DNA of 64,000 nt from Propioniciclava soli (lineage in GTDB: Bacteria; Actinomycetota; Actinomycetes; Propionibacteriales; Propionibacteriaceae). Positions 44,829 to 53,013 of the stretch are shown piece after piece (the first letter of the stretch is position 1; the number at the start of each line of letters is the position of its first letter). A model generated the notes under the pieces. It was not told the origin of the DNA. It did not search any database and saw only the letters and a list, made by a program, of their open reading frames with translations. A program made the translations under genes and the position numbers. The stretch lies in assembly GCF_014858005.1 (NCBI RefSeq), contig NZ_JACYOT010000005.1, forward strand, positions 186,001 through 250,000, written 5' to 3'.

Positions 44829-46220
44829 TCAGCGGGCCTTCACGACGGCGTAGGCGTCCAGGGCGGCCCGGCGGGACTCGGCGAGGTCGACGATCGGATC
44901 CGGGTACTCCGGGGTGCCGAACTCCGGCACCCACCGGCGGACGTAGCCGTCGTCGGGGTCGAACTTCTGCCGCTGCGTCTCGGGGTTGAACACCCGGAAG
45001 TACGGTGCGGCGTCGGCGCCGCTACCGGCCACCCACTGCCACGACACCGGGTTGTTGGCCTCGTCGGCGTCGACCAGGGTGTCCCAGAACCACTGCTCCC
45101 CCGACTGCCAGGGCTGCAGCAGGTTCTTGGAGAGGAACGACGCCACCACCATGCGCACCCGGTTGTGCACCCAGCCCGACTCCCAGAGCTGGCGCATGCC
45201 CGCGTCCACCAGCGGGATCCCCGTGCGCCCCCGCTGCCATGCTCGGGCCGACTCCTCGTCCGGCGCCCACGGGAAGTCGGCGAACTGTGCGCGCAGCGGC
45301 TCGGTGTCCAGGCGCGGCACGTGGTGGGTCAGGTGCCAGCAGAACTCCCGCCAGTACAGCTGCCGCACCCAGGCGGAGCGGTCGACGTCCGGCACCTCGG
45401 ACGCCTCGGCCGCGGCCAGCGCCTGCCGCGGCGAGACCTCACCGAACCGCAGGCGCGGTGAGAGGCGCGAGGTCGACTCGCGATCGGGGCGGTCGCGGCC
45501 CGTCCGGTACCCCACGATGCGCTCGGGGACCTCCGCCAGCGCGGCCTCCGCCGCCACGCAACCGGGCTCCCAGTGCCGCGCCACCGTGTCCGCCCACCAC
45601 TGCGGCGTCGCCGCCGACAGCGCGGCGTCGGTGCCGTCCAACAACCCCAGTTCGTCCAGCCCACAGGTGGCCGCCGACGACACCGCCGGGGCGGGCGGCG
45701 GGGCCGGGGGCGGCGGCAGGGGCGTCCCAACCGGGATCTCACCGGCGGCCCGCTGGAACGGCGTGAACACCTGGTAGTGGCTGCGCCCGGCCGGAGCGAT
45801 GTCGGCCGGCTCCACGAGCAGGAACCCCGGGTGGCTGTGCACCGCCAGCCCCGCCCCGCGCAGGCTCTCCTTCAACGAGGCGTCCAACGCGACGGAGGCC
45901 GGCGCGTACCGTCGCGTCCACCGCACCGCCGTGGCGCCCAGATCGCGCGCCACCTGCGGCACCACCTCGCCCGCCCGTCCGGCGGCGAACAGCAGCGGAA
46001 TGCCGAGCGCCTCCAGTTCCCCGGCCAACACCTCCAGGCTCCGGTGCGCCCACCAGCGGCTCGCCCCGCCCAGCGGACGCGGGCCGGCCCCGTCGGCATC
46101 GCGTTCCTCGCGCACCCACAGGCCGATGACGGGCCCCTCGGCGCACGCCGCGCTCAGCGCCGGATGGTCGGCGACGCGCAGGTCGTCGCGGAACCACACC
46201 AGGGTCAGCGGCTCACCCAT
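44829..46220 (-). CDS. phr: Deoxyribodipyrimidine photolyase / cryptochrome
   Basis: Light-driven repair of cyclobutane pyrimidine dimers, class I type, 463 residues. An N-terminal photolyase alpha/beta domain ([16 protein letters not shown]) is followed by a Pro-rich linker near residue 170 and the FAD-binding domain with [46 protein letters not shown] and FRVFNPETQ. These intact signatures favour an active photolyase over a sensor. It begins nine bases after the FKBP gene, so the two probably share a transcript. Confidence 0.95.
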   Translation of the reverse strand: MGEPLTLVWFRDDLRVADHPALSAACAEGPVIGLWVREERDADGAGPRPLGGASRWWAHRSLEVLAGELEALGIPLLFAAGRAGEVVPQVARDLGATAVRWTRRYAPASVALDASLKESLRGAGLAVHSHPGFLLVEPADIAPAGRSHYQVFTPFQRAAGEIPVGTPLPPPPAPPPAPAVSSAATCGLDELGLLDGTDAALSAATPQWWADTVARHWEPGCVAAEAALAEVPERIVGYRTGRDRPDRESTSRLSPRLRFGEVSPRQALAAAEASEVPDVDRSAWVRQLYWREFCWHLTHHVPRLDTEPLRAQFADFPWAPDEESARAWQRGRTGIPLVDAGMRQLWESGWVHNRVRMVVASFLSKNLLQPWQSGEQWFWDTLVDADEANNPVSWQWVAGSGADAAPYFRVFNPETQRQKFDPDDGYVRRWVPEFGTPEYPDPIVDLAESRRAALDAYAVVKAR

Positions 46221-46229
46221 GGGCCGGGC

Positions 46230-47258
46230 TCAGCCGACGGCCGAGGACGCGAACAGGATGTCGATGACGTAGACCACCGAGTCGCCCGCCTCGATCGCGG
46301 GGGCGGCATTGCCGGCCGGGTACGGGTCGGGCGCGATGAGCACGACGCGCGAGCCGATCGGCTGCCCGACCAGGCCCTCACTCCAATCGGGGATCGTCTG
46401 GGAGAGCTGACCCGAATCCGGCTCGGCGAACTTGTCCTCCAGCAGCGCGCCGGTGCGCCAGCTGTAGGCGCGGTAGTGCACCAGGATCAGGTCGGACGCC
46501 TCCAGCCCGCGCTGCGTGCCCCGGATCACCGGCTCGACGATCCGCTCCGTGGGCTGGGCCGCACCGGCGGGGATGGCCACGGTGGGCAGCCCCGCCTCGT
46601 CGGTGCCGAGTTCGACCGGCAGGGCCGGGGTGAGTGTCTCGCCGGTGGGGGTCTCCACCGACACGGCCAGCAGGTCCACGACGAAGATGAGCGAGTCGCC
46701 GATCTCGATGCCGGCCTGGGCGTTGCCCCCGCTGGCGTCGTAACCCTCCGAACCCGGCATCACGATGAGGACGCGATCCCCCACCTTCTTGCCGGTCATG
46801 CCCTCGACGAAGCCCGGCACGAGCTGGGAGAGACTCATGACCGACGGCGCGCCGCGGTCATAGGAGCTGTCGAACTTGTCCCCCGTGCGCGCGTTGTAGG
46901 CCTCGTACTGCACCTCGATGATGGCGTCGGTGCCGACCGTGGCCGCCGCGTCCGAGCCGGGAATGACGACGCGGCTGCGCGTCTGGTCGATCGCGAACGG
47001 CGGCACGAACCCCAGCACGGGCACGGCCCCGAACTCACCGGTGACGCTGATGCCGTCGATGGAATCCGACACCGGCACGGGGGTCGGCGTGGGGGTCTCG
47101 GTCGGGGTGGGCTCCGCGCTGGCGGTCTCGGTCGGCTCGGCGCTGGCGGTCGCGTCCGGGGTCGACGCCGCGTCGGGCGAGCAGGCGGACAGCGTCAGGG
47201 CGAGCCCGGCGGCCACCACAGCGGCGGCCGCGCGCAGGCGGCGGGGAGAGCTAGGCAC
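46230..47258 (-). CDS. Lipoprotein with two FKBP-type peptidyl-prolyl isomerase domains
   Basis: Exported folding factor of 342 residues. Signal peptide with lipobox LSAC (Cys26), then a Thr/Pro/Glu-rich linker to about residue 65. The first FKBP domain spans about 105-200 (VQYEAYNARTGDKFDSSYDRG, LVPGFVEGMTGKKVGDRVLIV) and the second about 235-340 (VHYRAYSWRTGALLEDKF, WSEGLVGQPIGSRVVLI). The GTG at 47258 is six bases after TAGCAT (47265-47270). FKBP genes sit between pafA and pafBC in streptomycetes, matching this order. Confidence 0.92.
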   Translation of the reverse strand: MPSSPRRLRAAAAVVAAGLALTLSACSPDAASTPDATASAEPTETASAEPTPTETPTPTPVPVSDSIDGISVTGEFGAVPVLGFVPPFAIDQTRSRVVIPGSDAAATVGTDAIIEVQYEAYNARTGDKFDSSYDRGAPSVMSLSQLVPGFVEGMTGKKVGDRVLIVMPGSEGYDASGGNAQAGIEIGDSLIFVVDLLAVSVETPTGETLTPALPVELGTDEAGLPTVAIPAGAAQPTERIVEPVIRGTQRGLEASDLILVHYRAYSWRTGALLEDKFAEPDSGQLSQTIPDWSEGLVGQPIGSRVVLIAPDPYPAGNAAPAIEAGDSVVYVIDILFASSAVG

Positions 47259-47318
47259 CCCGTCATGCTACCCAGTGCCCGGCCGCGCCCCTGCGCGCGT
47301 GCCGCGCGTGGCGGCGCG

Positions 47319-48734
47319 TCACGCGGGCGGTACGAAGCCGCCGAGGCGGCCCACCCGGGGCGCGGACGCCATCCGCGCGGCCAGCGCGTCGGCGCGGGGG
47401 TCGCTGTCGGCGAACGGGTCGTCGAGGGCCAGGGCGACGTCGTCCGCACGCGCGGCGTCCGCCCCACCCGCCAGGTCGTGCACCGCGAACCGCGCCCAGT
47501 CGACGGTCACGTCCCGCCCCGCGGCGCGGGCCGCGTCCACCAACGCCCCGCGGACGCGGGCCCGCGTGGGCGAGGGGGCCGTGCGCACCGCGGCCTCGAC
47601 CTCGGCGTCCGTGGTCAACCGTGGCACCTGACCCCGTGCCTCGGCCAGCCGCGCCAGCCCGCGCGGCCGGCCCTCGGCGTCGCGGCCCAGCTCGTGCCAG
47701 CGCAGGTCGAGCGCGTCGAGGCGCGGGTCGTCGGCGGACGCCCCGCGCGCCGCCGCCCACGCGGTGAGCAGCCGGCGTTTGGTGTCCCACTCCGCGCCGC
47801 TGGGCCGGCCGGCGGCCACCGCGTCCAACACTCGCCCCCACGCGGCGTGCCCGGCCCGGGTCTCGTCGTCGTCCACCTGCGCCTCGGCCGCCTCCCAGCA
47901 CGCACGCTGCACGGTCGGGGCGCTCACCGCACCCGAGCCCGAGGCCCGGACGCCGGCGTCCGGATCGGTGTTCCACGCCCGCAGCGCAGCCAGCGGCTCG
48001 GCGGGCCCCCGCGGCGGCGCGACGCCCGACTCCGCCACCCGGAGCACCAGTTCCGTGCACACGGCCGCCAGCCACGCCGGCTCCTCCAGGGTGAGCGTGT
48101 CACCGGCCAGCAGGTGCAGCCGCCGGTGCCGGGCCGGATCGGCGTGCGGTTCGTCGCGGGTGTTGATGAGCGGACGCGCCCGCGTCGTCTGGTTCGACAC
48201 CACGTCGCCGAGCACGTCCCCGCGCTGGGAGAGCGTGAACCGGCCCCGCCGCCACCGCCCCGCCCCGCTGACCACCATCCGGCTCACCAGGAAGGGCACC
48301 AGCCAGGCACTCAGCGCCGCCGGATCGGCGTCCCGGGAGACGAGGTGGTTGCTGTGGAGGCCCCAGGTGTTGCCGAAGCTGTCGACGTTGTTGCGGAACA
48401 GCCGGAACGTTACCGGCTCCCCCGCCGCCGCAGCCTCCGCTGAGGCCTGTGCGGCCAGCCGCTCCAGCACCGCGTCGCCGGCCCGCTGCGCCACCACCAG
48501 CGACCGCGCGTCCCGGCACTCCGGCGTCGCGTACTCCGGGTGGCCGCCCACGTCGAGATACAGCCGTCCCCCGTTGCCGAGGAAGACGTTGGTGCTCGCC
48601 CGGCTGCGCGCCAGCGGCGCGAACAGCCGCTCGGCCGCCTCGTCCGAGGTCACCCGCCGGCCCGCGTGCGCCGCGGTGAGGCCGTACTCGGTCTCGATGC
48701 CGTGCACCCGGCCTGGCCGTCCCTGGGCGCCCAT
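47319..48734 (-). CDS. pafA: Pup-protein ligase PafA homologue
   Basis: Carboxylate-amine ligase of the PafA/Dop family, which in PafA joins the C-terminal Glu of Pup to substrate lysines. The 471 residues keep the Mg-ATP glutamates in HGIETEYG (Glu14, Glu16), the catalytic-type Asp61 in RLYLDVGGHPEYATPE, NNVDSFGNTWGLHSNHLV and INTRDEPHAD, as well as the PafA C-terminal domain (EAAVRTAPSPTRARVRG). It therefore looks active, and closer to PafA than Dop. No pup, dop, mpa or prcBA lies in the window. The ATG at 48734 is seven bases after rluB. Confidence 0.88.
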   Translation of the reverse strand: MGAQGRPGRVHGIETEYGLTAAHAGRRVTSDEAAERLFAPLARSRASTNVFLGNGGRLYLDVGGHPEYATPECRDARSLVVAQRAGDAVLERLAAQASAEAAAAGEPVTFRLFRNNVDSFGNTWGLHSNHLVSRDADPAALSAWLVPFLVSRMVVSGAGRWRRGRFTLSQRGDVLGDVVSNQTTRARPLINTRDEPHADPARHRRLHLLAGDTLTLEEPAWLAAVCTELVLRVAESGVAPPRGPAEPLAALRAWNTDPDAGVRASGSGAVSAPTVQRACWEAAEAQVDDDETRAGHAAWGRVLDAVAAGRPSGAEWDTKRRLLTAWAAARGASADDPRLDALDLRWHELGRDAEGRPRGLARLAEARGQVPRLTTDAEVEAAVRTAPSPTRARVRGALVDAARAAGRDVTVDWARFAVHDLAGGADAARADDVALALDDPFADSDPRADALAARMASAPRVGRLGGFVPPA

Positions 48735-48741
48735 GCCGGGC

Positions 48742-49488
48742 TCAGAGTTGCACGGCGTCCAGCAGCGCGCCGAGCTCGTCGCGGGTGAGTTCGCGCAGCT
48801 CGCCACTGCGCAGCTGCCCCATGCGCACCGGGCCGATCTGCGTCCGCGAGAGCCGCCGCACCGGGTAACCCACCGCGGCCAGCAGCCGCCGGACGATCCG
48901 GTTGCGCCCCTCGTGCAGCACGACCGTCAGCATGCTGCGGTCGGATGTCTGGGAGTCGAGGCGGACCGCGTCCGGGTTGACCCAGCCGTCCTCCAGCCGG
49001 ACGCCCTTGCGCAGGCGGGCGACGACCGCGTCGGACACCTCGCCGTCCACCTCGGCCACGTACGTCTTGGTGAGCTCGTAGCTGGGGTGCATCATCCGCT
49101 GGGCGAAGTCGCCGTCGTTGGTGAGCAACAGCATGCCCTCGGTGTCGGTGTCGAGCCGCCCGACGTGGAACAACCGGTCGGCCCGCTGCGCCGCGTCCAG
49201 ATGGTCGGTGATCGTGGGTCGGCCCTGCGGGTCGTCCATGGTGCACACCACGCCGCGCGGCTTGTGGAACACCAGGTAGGTGTGGCGGCGCGGCGGCGGG
49301 ATGCGCGCGCCGTCCACCCGGATGACGTCGCGCTCGGGGTCGACGCGCCGGCCCTGCGCGGTCACGATCTCACCGTTGACCTCGATCCGGCCCTCGTCCA
49401 CCATGATCTCGGCGGTGCGCCGCGACGCGATGCCGGCCCGCGCCAGCACCTTCTGGATCCGGATGCCCTCGTCGTTCGGGTCCGCCAT
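48742..49488 (-). CDS. rluB: Ribosomal large-subunit pseudouridine synthase (RluB/RsuA family)
   Basis: Isomerises a uridine in 23S rRNA (RsuA/RluB group). It has 248 residues: an N-terminal S4 RNA-binding domain (IRIQKVLARAGIASRRTAEIMV) and the catalytic domain with HVGRLDTDTEGMLLLTNDG, whose aspartate is the nucleophile, and EGRNRIVRRLLAAVG. The ATG at 49488 overlaps the scpB stop as TGATG. The scpA-scpB-rluB order is standard. Confidence 0.93.
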   Translation of the reverse strand: MADPNDEGIRIQKVLARAGIASRRTAEIMVDEGRIEVNGEIVTAQGRRVDPERDVIRVDGARIPPPRRHTYLVFHKPRGVVCTMDDPQGRPTITDHLDAAQRADRLFHVGRLDTDTEGMLLLTNDGDFAQRMMHPSYELTKTYVAEVDGEVSDAVVARLRKGVRLEDGWVNPDAVRLDSQTSDRSMLTVVLHEGRNRIVRRLLAAVGYPVRRLSRTQIGPVRMGQLRSGELRELTRDELGALLDAVQL

Positions 49489-50288
49489 CACCGCGGGTCG
49501 CTCAGGCGGTCGAGCACCTCATCCTCCGGCACGTCGTCCGCGCGCTGGCCCGCCTCATCGGCCCGGTCGTGCTCGGCCGCCTGGGCGTCGGCCCAATCAC
49601 GCGCCTGACCGGCCGTCGGGATCTCCGCGTTCTCACTCGCCTGCTCGCTCATGGCTCCATCCTCCCCTCCGGACGCCTCGGGCGCCACCTGCTCGGCCAG
49701 CCCCGCCAGCTCGGCCTCCAGTGCGGACGCCTCCGGCAGGTGGGGCGCCAGCGGCGGGAGGTCGTCCACCGAGGTGTAACCCAGCCGTTCCAGGAACAGG
49801 TTGGTGGTGCGGAACAGCATGGCCCCTGTCTCCTCGCTGGGGCCGGCCTCCTCGATCAGCTCGCGGGTGACCAGCGTGCGCATGACGCCGTCCACGTTGA
49901 CGCCCCGGATGCCCGACACCCGGGAGCGCGAGATCGGCTGCAGGTACGCCACCACGGCCAGGGTCTCCAGCGCCGCCTGCGAGAGCCGGGCGTGCTGCCC
50001 CTCCAGCACCCACGCGGCGATCAGCTCGTGGTGCTCGGCCCGCGTGTAGTAGCGCCACCCGGCACCCACCTCGCGCAGCTCGAAGCCACGGCCCGTCTCG
50101 TCGTAGAAGCGCTGCAACCGCTCCAGGGCCGCCCACACCACCGGCCGAGGCACGTCGATCGCCTGCGCCAGCTCGCCGGTGCCCATCGGCTCGGTCGCCA
50201 TCAACAACAGCGCCTCCAGCGGGCCGGTGATCGTGTCCAGGTCGTCATCGCTTACGTCGGCCGCGGGGGCGTCCTCGGGTGCGCTCAT
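49488..50288 (-). CDS. scpB: Segregation and condensation protein ScpB
   Basis: Winged-helix partner of the SMC-ScpA condensin complex. It has 266 residues; the core (residues 20-190) has LEALLLMATEPMGTGELAQAI, ELREVGAGWRYYTR and LSQAALETLAVVAYLQPISRSRVSGIRGVNVDGV. A long acidic C-terminal extension (about 190-266, rich in Glu, Ala and Asp) goes beyond the family core. The ATG at 50288 overlaps the scpA stop as TGATG, with GGAGGAG just before. Confidence 0.94.
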   Translation of the reverse strand: MSAPEDAPAADVSDDDLDTITGPLEALLLMATEPMGTGELAQAIDVPRPVVWAALERLQRFYDETGRGFELREVGAGWRYYTRAEHHELIAAWVLEGQHARLSQAALETLAVVAYLQPISRSRVSGIRGVNVDGVMRTLVTRELIEEAGPSEETGAMLFRTTNLFLERLGYTSVDDLPPLAPHLPEASALEAELAGLAEQVAPEASGGEDGAMSEQASENAEIPTAGQARDWADAQAAEHDRADEAGQRADDVPEDEVLDRLSDPR

Positions 50289-51142
50289 CACTCCTCCTGC
50301 CCGGACGCCGCGGGCTCGGCATCCTGTTCGTCGAATTCCGCCGAGATGGCCAGCTCGCGCAGCGACGCCCCCGTCCAGCGGATGGTGAGCTCGCCCAACG
50401 GGGTGAGCTGCTCGAAGGCCACCGCCTGCTCGCGCGCCAGCTCGAGCAGCGCCAGGAAGCGGGCGACCACGACGAGGCGGTCGTCGGCGTCCTGCACCAG
50501 GGCGCGAAAGGTCAGCGTCCCCGCCCCGCGCAGCCGCCCGACGATCACCTCCGCCTGCTCGCGCACGCTCACCGCCGGGGCGTGCAGGTGCGCCAGCGAG
50601 ATCGCCGGCTCCCCCGACGGGGTGAGGGCGCGGGCGGCGAGCCAGGCGAGCTGGTCCCCGTCCGCGGTGATCTCGACCTCCGGCAGCAGCCGGGCGAACT
50701 GCTCCTCCAGCCCGCCGGGGCGGGCATGGCGGCGCCCCTGGTCGTCCAGGCGGCCGGCGATGATCGCGGCCAGCTCTTTGAACGCGCGGTACTGCAGCAG
50801 CCGGGCGAACAGCAGGTCGCGGGCCTCGAGCAGCGCCAGGTCCTCCGGGTCCTCCACCTCGCCGCGCGGCAGCAGGCGGGCTGCCTTGAGGTCCAGCAGC
50901 GTCGCGGCGACCACGATGAAGGAGCTGGTCTGGTCGAGATCCCAGTCCGGGCCCATCGCCCTGATGTGGGCGATGAACTCGTCGGTCACCGTGCTGAGCG
51001 CCACCTCGGTGATGTCGAGCTTGTGCCGGCTGATCAGCTGCAACAGCAGGTCGAACGGGCCGCTGAAGTTGCTGAGCCGCACCGTGAACGGTGCCGCCGC
51101 ACCGGGCGCGGCCGGGGCGGCCACGCCGGGGTCGCCCGTCAC
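50288..51142 (-). CDS. scpA: Segregation and condensation protein ScpA
   Basis: Kleisin subunit of bacterial condensin, 284 residues. The N-terminal SMC-neck-binding helix region reads SGPFDLLLQLISRHKLDITEVAL, then DLDQTSSFIVVAATLLDLKAARLLP, and the C-terminal winged helix is near ALVQDADDRLVVVARFLALLELAREQ. The GTG at 51142 overlaps the upstream gene's stop as GTGA. Confidence 0.94.
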   Translation of the reverse strand: MTGDPGVAAPAAPGAAAPFTVRLSNFSGPFDLLLQLISRHKLDITEVALSTVTDEFIAHIRAMGPDWDLDQTSSFIVVAATLLDLKAARLLPRGEVEDPEDLALLEARDLLFARLLQYRAFKELAAIIAGRLDDQGRRHARPGGLEEQFARLLPEVEITADGDQLAWLAARALTPSGEPAISLAHLHAPAVSVREQAEVIVGRLRGAGTLTFRALVQDADDRLVVVARFLALLELAREQAVAFEQLTPLGELTIRWTGASLRELAISAEFDEQDAEPAASGQEE

Positions 51143-51456
51143 GGCTCGAGCAGCCGCTCGACGACGTCGGCCCCGGCACCGCGCCGGGAGACGTCGGCGA
51201 GCGCGGACGCGATCGCCGCGCGCACGATGCGGCCGCGGTCGACGGCGATGCCGTGCTCGGCGCGCAGCTCCAGGCGCAGGTGCTCCAGGGCGAGCAGCTC
51301 CTCGGAGCTGACGTACACGGTGATCTTCTCGTCGTGGCGCACCCGGCCGGAGTGGCTCACCGGGGCGCGCGCGGCGTCCGCCTCGCGGGCCACGCCCTCG
51401 GTGTCGGTCGGGCGGAACAGCTCGGACGCCCCCGGTAGGCCTACGCGTCGGGGCAT
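51139..51456 (-). CDS. Conserved actinobacterial protein between ParA and ScpA (unknown)
   Basis: A 105-residue protein with a variable N-terminal half and a conserved-looking C-terminal half: RHDEKITVYVSSEELLALEHLRLELR, then AVDRGRIVRAAIASALADV. The short beta-strand followed by two helices recalls a ribbon-helix-helix DNA-binding fold. Proteins of this type sit between ParA and ScpA in many actinobacteria (recollection, not searched). The ATG at 51456 lies 16 bases inside the ParA gene end, and its stop overlaps scpA, so it is tightly coupled to both. Confidence 0.75.
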   Translation of the reverse strand: MPRRVGLPGASELFRPTDTEGVAREADAARAPVSHSGRVRHDEKITVYVSSEELLALEHLRLELRAEHGIAVDRGRIVRAAIASALADVSRRGAGADVVERLLEP

Positions 51457-52331
51457 CGGGCGAGCACCTCCCGGGCGAGCATGCGGTAGGCGTCCGCGCC
51501 GGGTGAGCTGGGCGCGTAGCTGGTGATCGGCTCCCCCGCCACGGTGGTCTCGGGGAACTTCACCGTGCGCTTGATCACGGTGTGGAACACCGTGTCGCCG
51601 AACGCCTCGACGACCCGCTCGAGCACCTCGCGACTGTGCAGGGTGCGGCCGTCGTACATCGTGCCCACGATGCCGAGGATCTCCAGGTCGGGGTTCAGCC
51701 GGTCGGTCACCTTCGCGATGGTGTCGGTGAGCAGCGCCACGCCGCGCAGGGCGAAGAATTCGCACTCGAGCGGGATGACCACCTGGTCGGATGCCGTGAG
51801 CGCGTTCACGGTGAGCAGCCCCAGCGAGGGCGCGCAGTCGATCAGGATGACGTCGTACGCGCTGCGCAGCGGCTTCAGGACGCGGCGCAGCGTCTGCTCG
51901 CGCGCCACCTCGGAGACGAGCTGCACCTCGGCGGCCGACAGGTCGATGTTCGCGGGCAGCAGGTCGAGCCCCTCGACGCCGGAGTCGATGACCACATCGG
52001 CCGGGTTCAGGTCGCGGCCGAGCAGCAGATTGTAGATCGAGGCGTCCAGCGTGTGCGGGTTGACGCCCAACCCCACGGACGCCGACCCCTGCGGGTCGAA
52101 GTCGACGATGAGGACGCGGCGCCCGGTCTCGACGAGGGCCGCACCCAGGTTGATCGTGGTGGTCGTCTTGCCGACGCCGCCCTTCTGGTTGGTCATGGCG
52201 ATGACGACCGCCCGGCGCGGGCCCTCCTTCGGGCCGCGCGGCTCGGGAAGGTCGGGCCACGGCCGGCCGGTGGGGCCGAGCTCCTCGACGGGCTCGGCCT
52301 CGGCCTCGAACAGGGCGGGGTTCTCGCTCAC
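51441..52331 (-). CDS. ParA/Soj-family ATPase
   Basis: Deviant Walker-type partitioning ATPase of 296 residues: MTNQKGGVGKTTTTINLG near residue 46, the DFDPQGSASVGLG switch and VILIDCAPSLGLLTVNAL. About 40 acidic N-terminal residues precede the core. It is the paralogue linked to scpAB, not the origin-proximal parAB pair; no parB is next to it. The GTG at 52331 follows GGAAGGA by five bases. It heads the chain ParA-small protein-scpA-scpB-rluB-pafA. Confidence 0.92.
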   Translation of the reverse strand: MSENPALFEAEAEPVEELGPTGRPWPDLPEPRGPKEGPRRAVVIAMTNQKGGVGKTTTTINLGAALVETGRRVLIVDFDPQGSASVGLGVNPHTLDASIYNLLLGRDLNPADVVIDSGVEGLDLLPANIDLSAAEVQLVSEVAREQTLRRVLKPLRSAYDVILIDCAPSLGLLTVNALTASDQVVIPLECEFFALRGVALLTDTIAKVTDRLNPDLEILGIVGTMYDGRTLHSREVLERVVEAFGDTVFHTVIKRTVKFPETTVAGEPITSYAPSSPGADAYRMLAREVLARCPDA

Positions 52332-52471
52332 GACAGTCCTTCCGGGTGCTGGGACACCCCTACCCTAGGCGCGCCGGGTCGTGCACCGCACGCCGGGCGG
52401 GGGCGCGGCGGCGCAGGGTGCCGTGCCGCGCCGGTGGTCGTCACCACGCGTGAGCCCCTCCCGCAGGATTA

Positions 52472-52498
52472 GTTGAGGCATCAACCATCTGGTACCGT
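52472..52498 (+). promoter_or_regulatory. marR promoter with GTTGA-GGCA-TCAAC operator
   Basis: The inverted repeat GTTGA (52472-52476) and TCAAC (52481-52485) is typical of MarR-family sites and lies just upstream of TACCGT (52493-52498), which is seven bases before the ATG. Binding there would block the promoter, so autorepression is likely. Confidence 0.55.
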
Positions 52499-52505
52499 TG
52501 GACAC

Positions 52506-53009
52506 ATGACCGTGCCCTGGCTCTCCGACGACGAGATCGACACCTGGCTGAAGTTCCGCGCGCTCGTGGAGCTGTTCCCCAGCGTGATCGACGCACCCCT
52601 GCGGCGGGAGTCCGGGATCTCGTTCATGGAGTACCAGGTGCTCGCCATGCTGTCGGAGACCGAGGACCGCACGCTGCAGATCTCCTCGCTCGCGCAGCGG
52701 ACCACGTCCAAGCTCACGCGCATGTCCCACCTGCTCACCCGCCTCTCCGAGCGCGGGCTGGTGGAGCGCCAGGCCAGCACCCGGGACGCCCGCGTGACGT
52801 ACGCCCACCTCACCGACGCCGGGCTGGCCCTGCTGGAGTCGGCCGCCCCCGGCCACGTCCGGCAGGTCCGCGCGGCGTTCCTCGACGTGCTGAGCCCCGC
52901 GCAGCTCGCCCAACTCGACGACATCTGCGAGACCATCCTCGACCGCATCGACCCCGAGGGCGTCACCACCGCACGCCCCGCACCGGGCTCGCGCGGGCGT
53001 GACGACTGA
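52506..53009 (+). CDS. MarR-family transcriptional regulator
   Basis: Dimeric winged-helix regulator of 167 residues. The core reads ISFMEYQVLAMLSE, LQISSLAQRTTSKLTRMSHLLTRLSERGLVERQ and the wing TRDARVTYAHLTDAG. The ligand and targets are unknown; no efflux or catabolic gene lies next to it, which leaves only itself and perhaps distant targets. The ATG at 52506 is leaderless by spacing. It is convergent with xerD four bases away. Confidence 0.9.
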   Translation: MTVPWLSDDEIDTWLKFRALVELFPSVIDAPLRRESGISFMEYQVLAMLSETEDRTLQISSLAQRTTSKLTRMSHLLTRLSERGLVERQASTRDARVTYAHLTDAGLALLESAAPGHVRQVRAAFLDVLSPAQLAQLDDICETILDRIDPEGVTTARPAPGSRGRDD

Positions 53010-53013
53010 GCCC

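Noticed and set aside
44554-45461. Frames through the 20-bp minisatellite that read as Gln/Gly/Arg repeats
   Set aside because: The 20-base period keeps all three frames open; no start site, signal or codon pattern supports translation.
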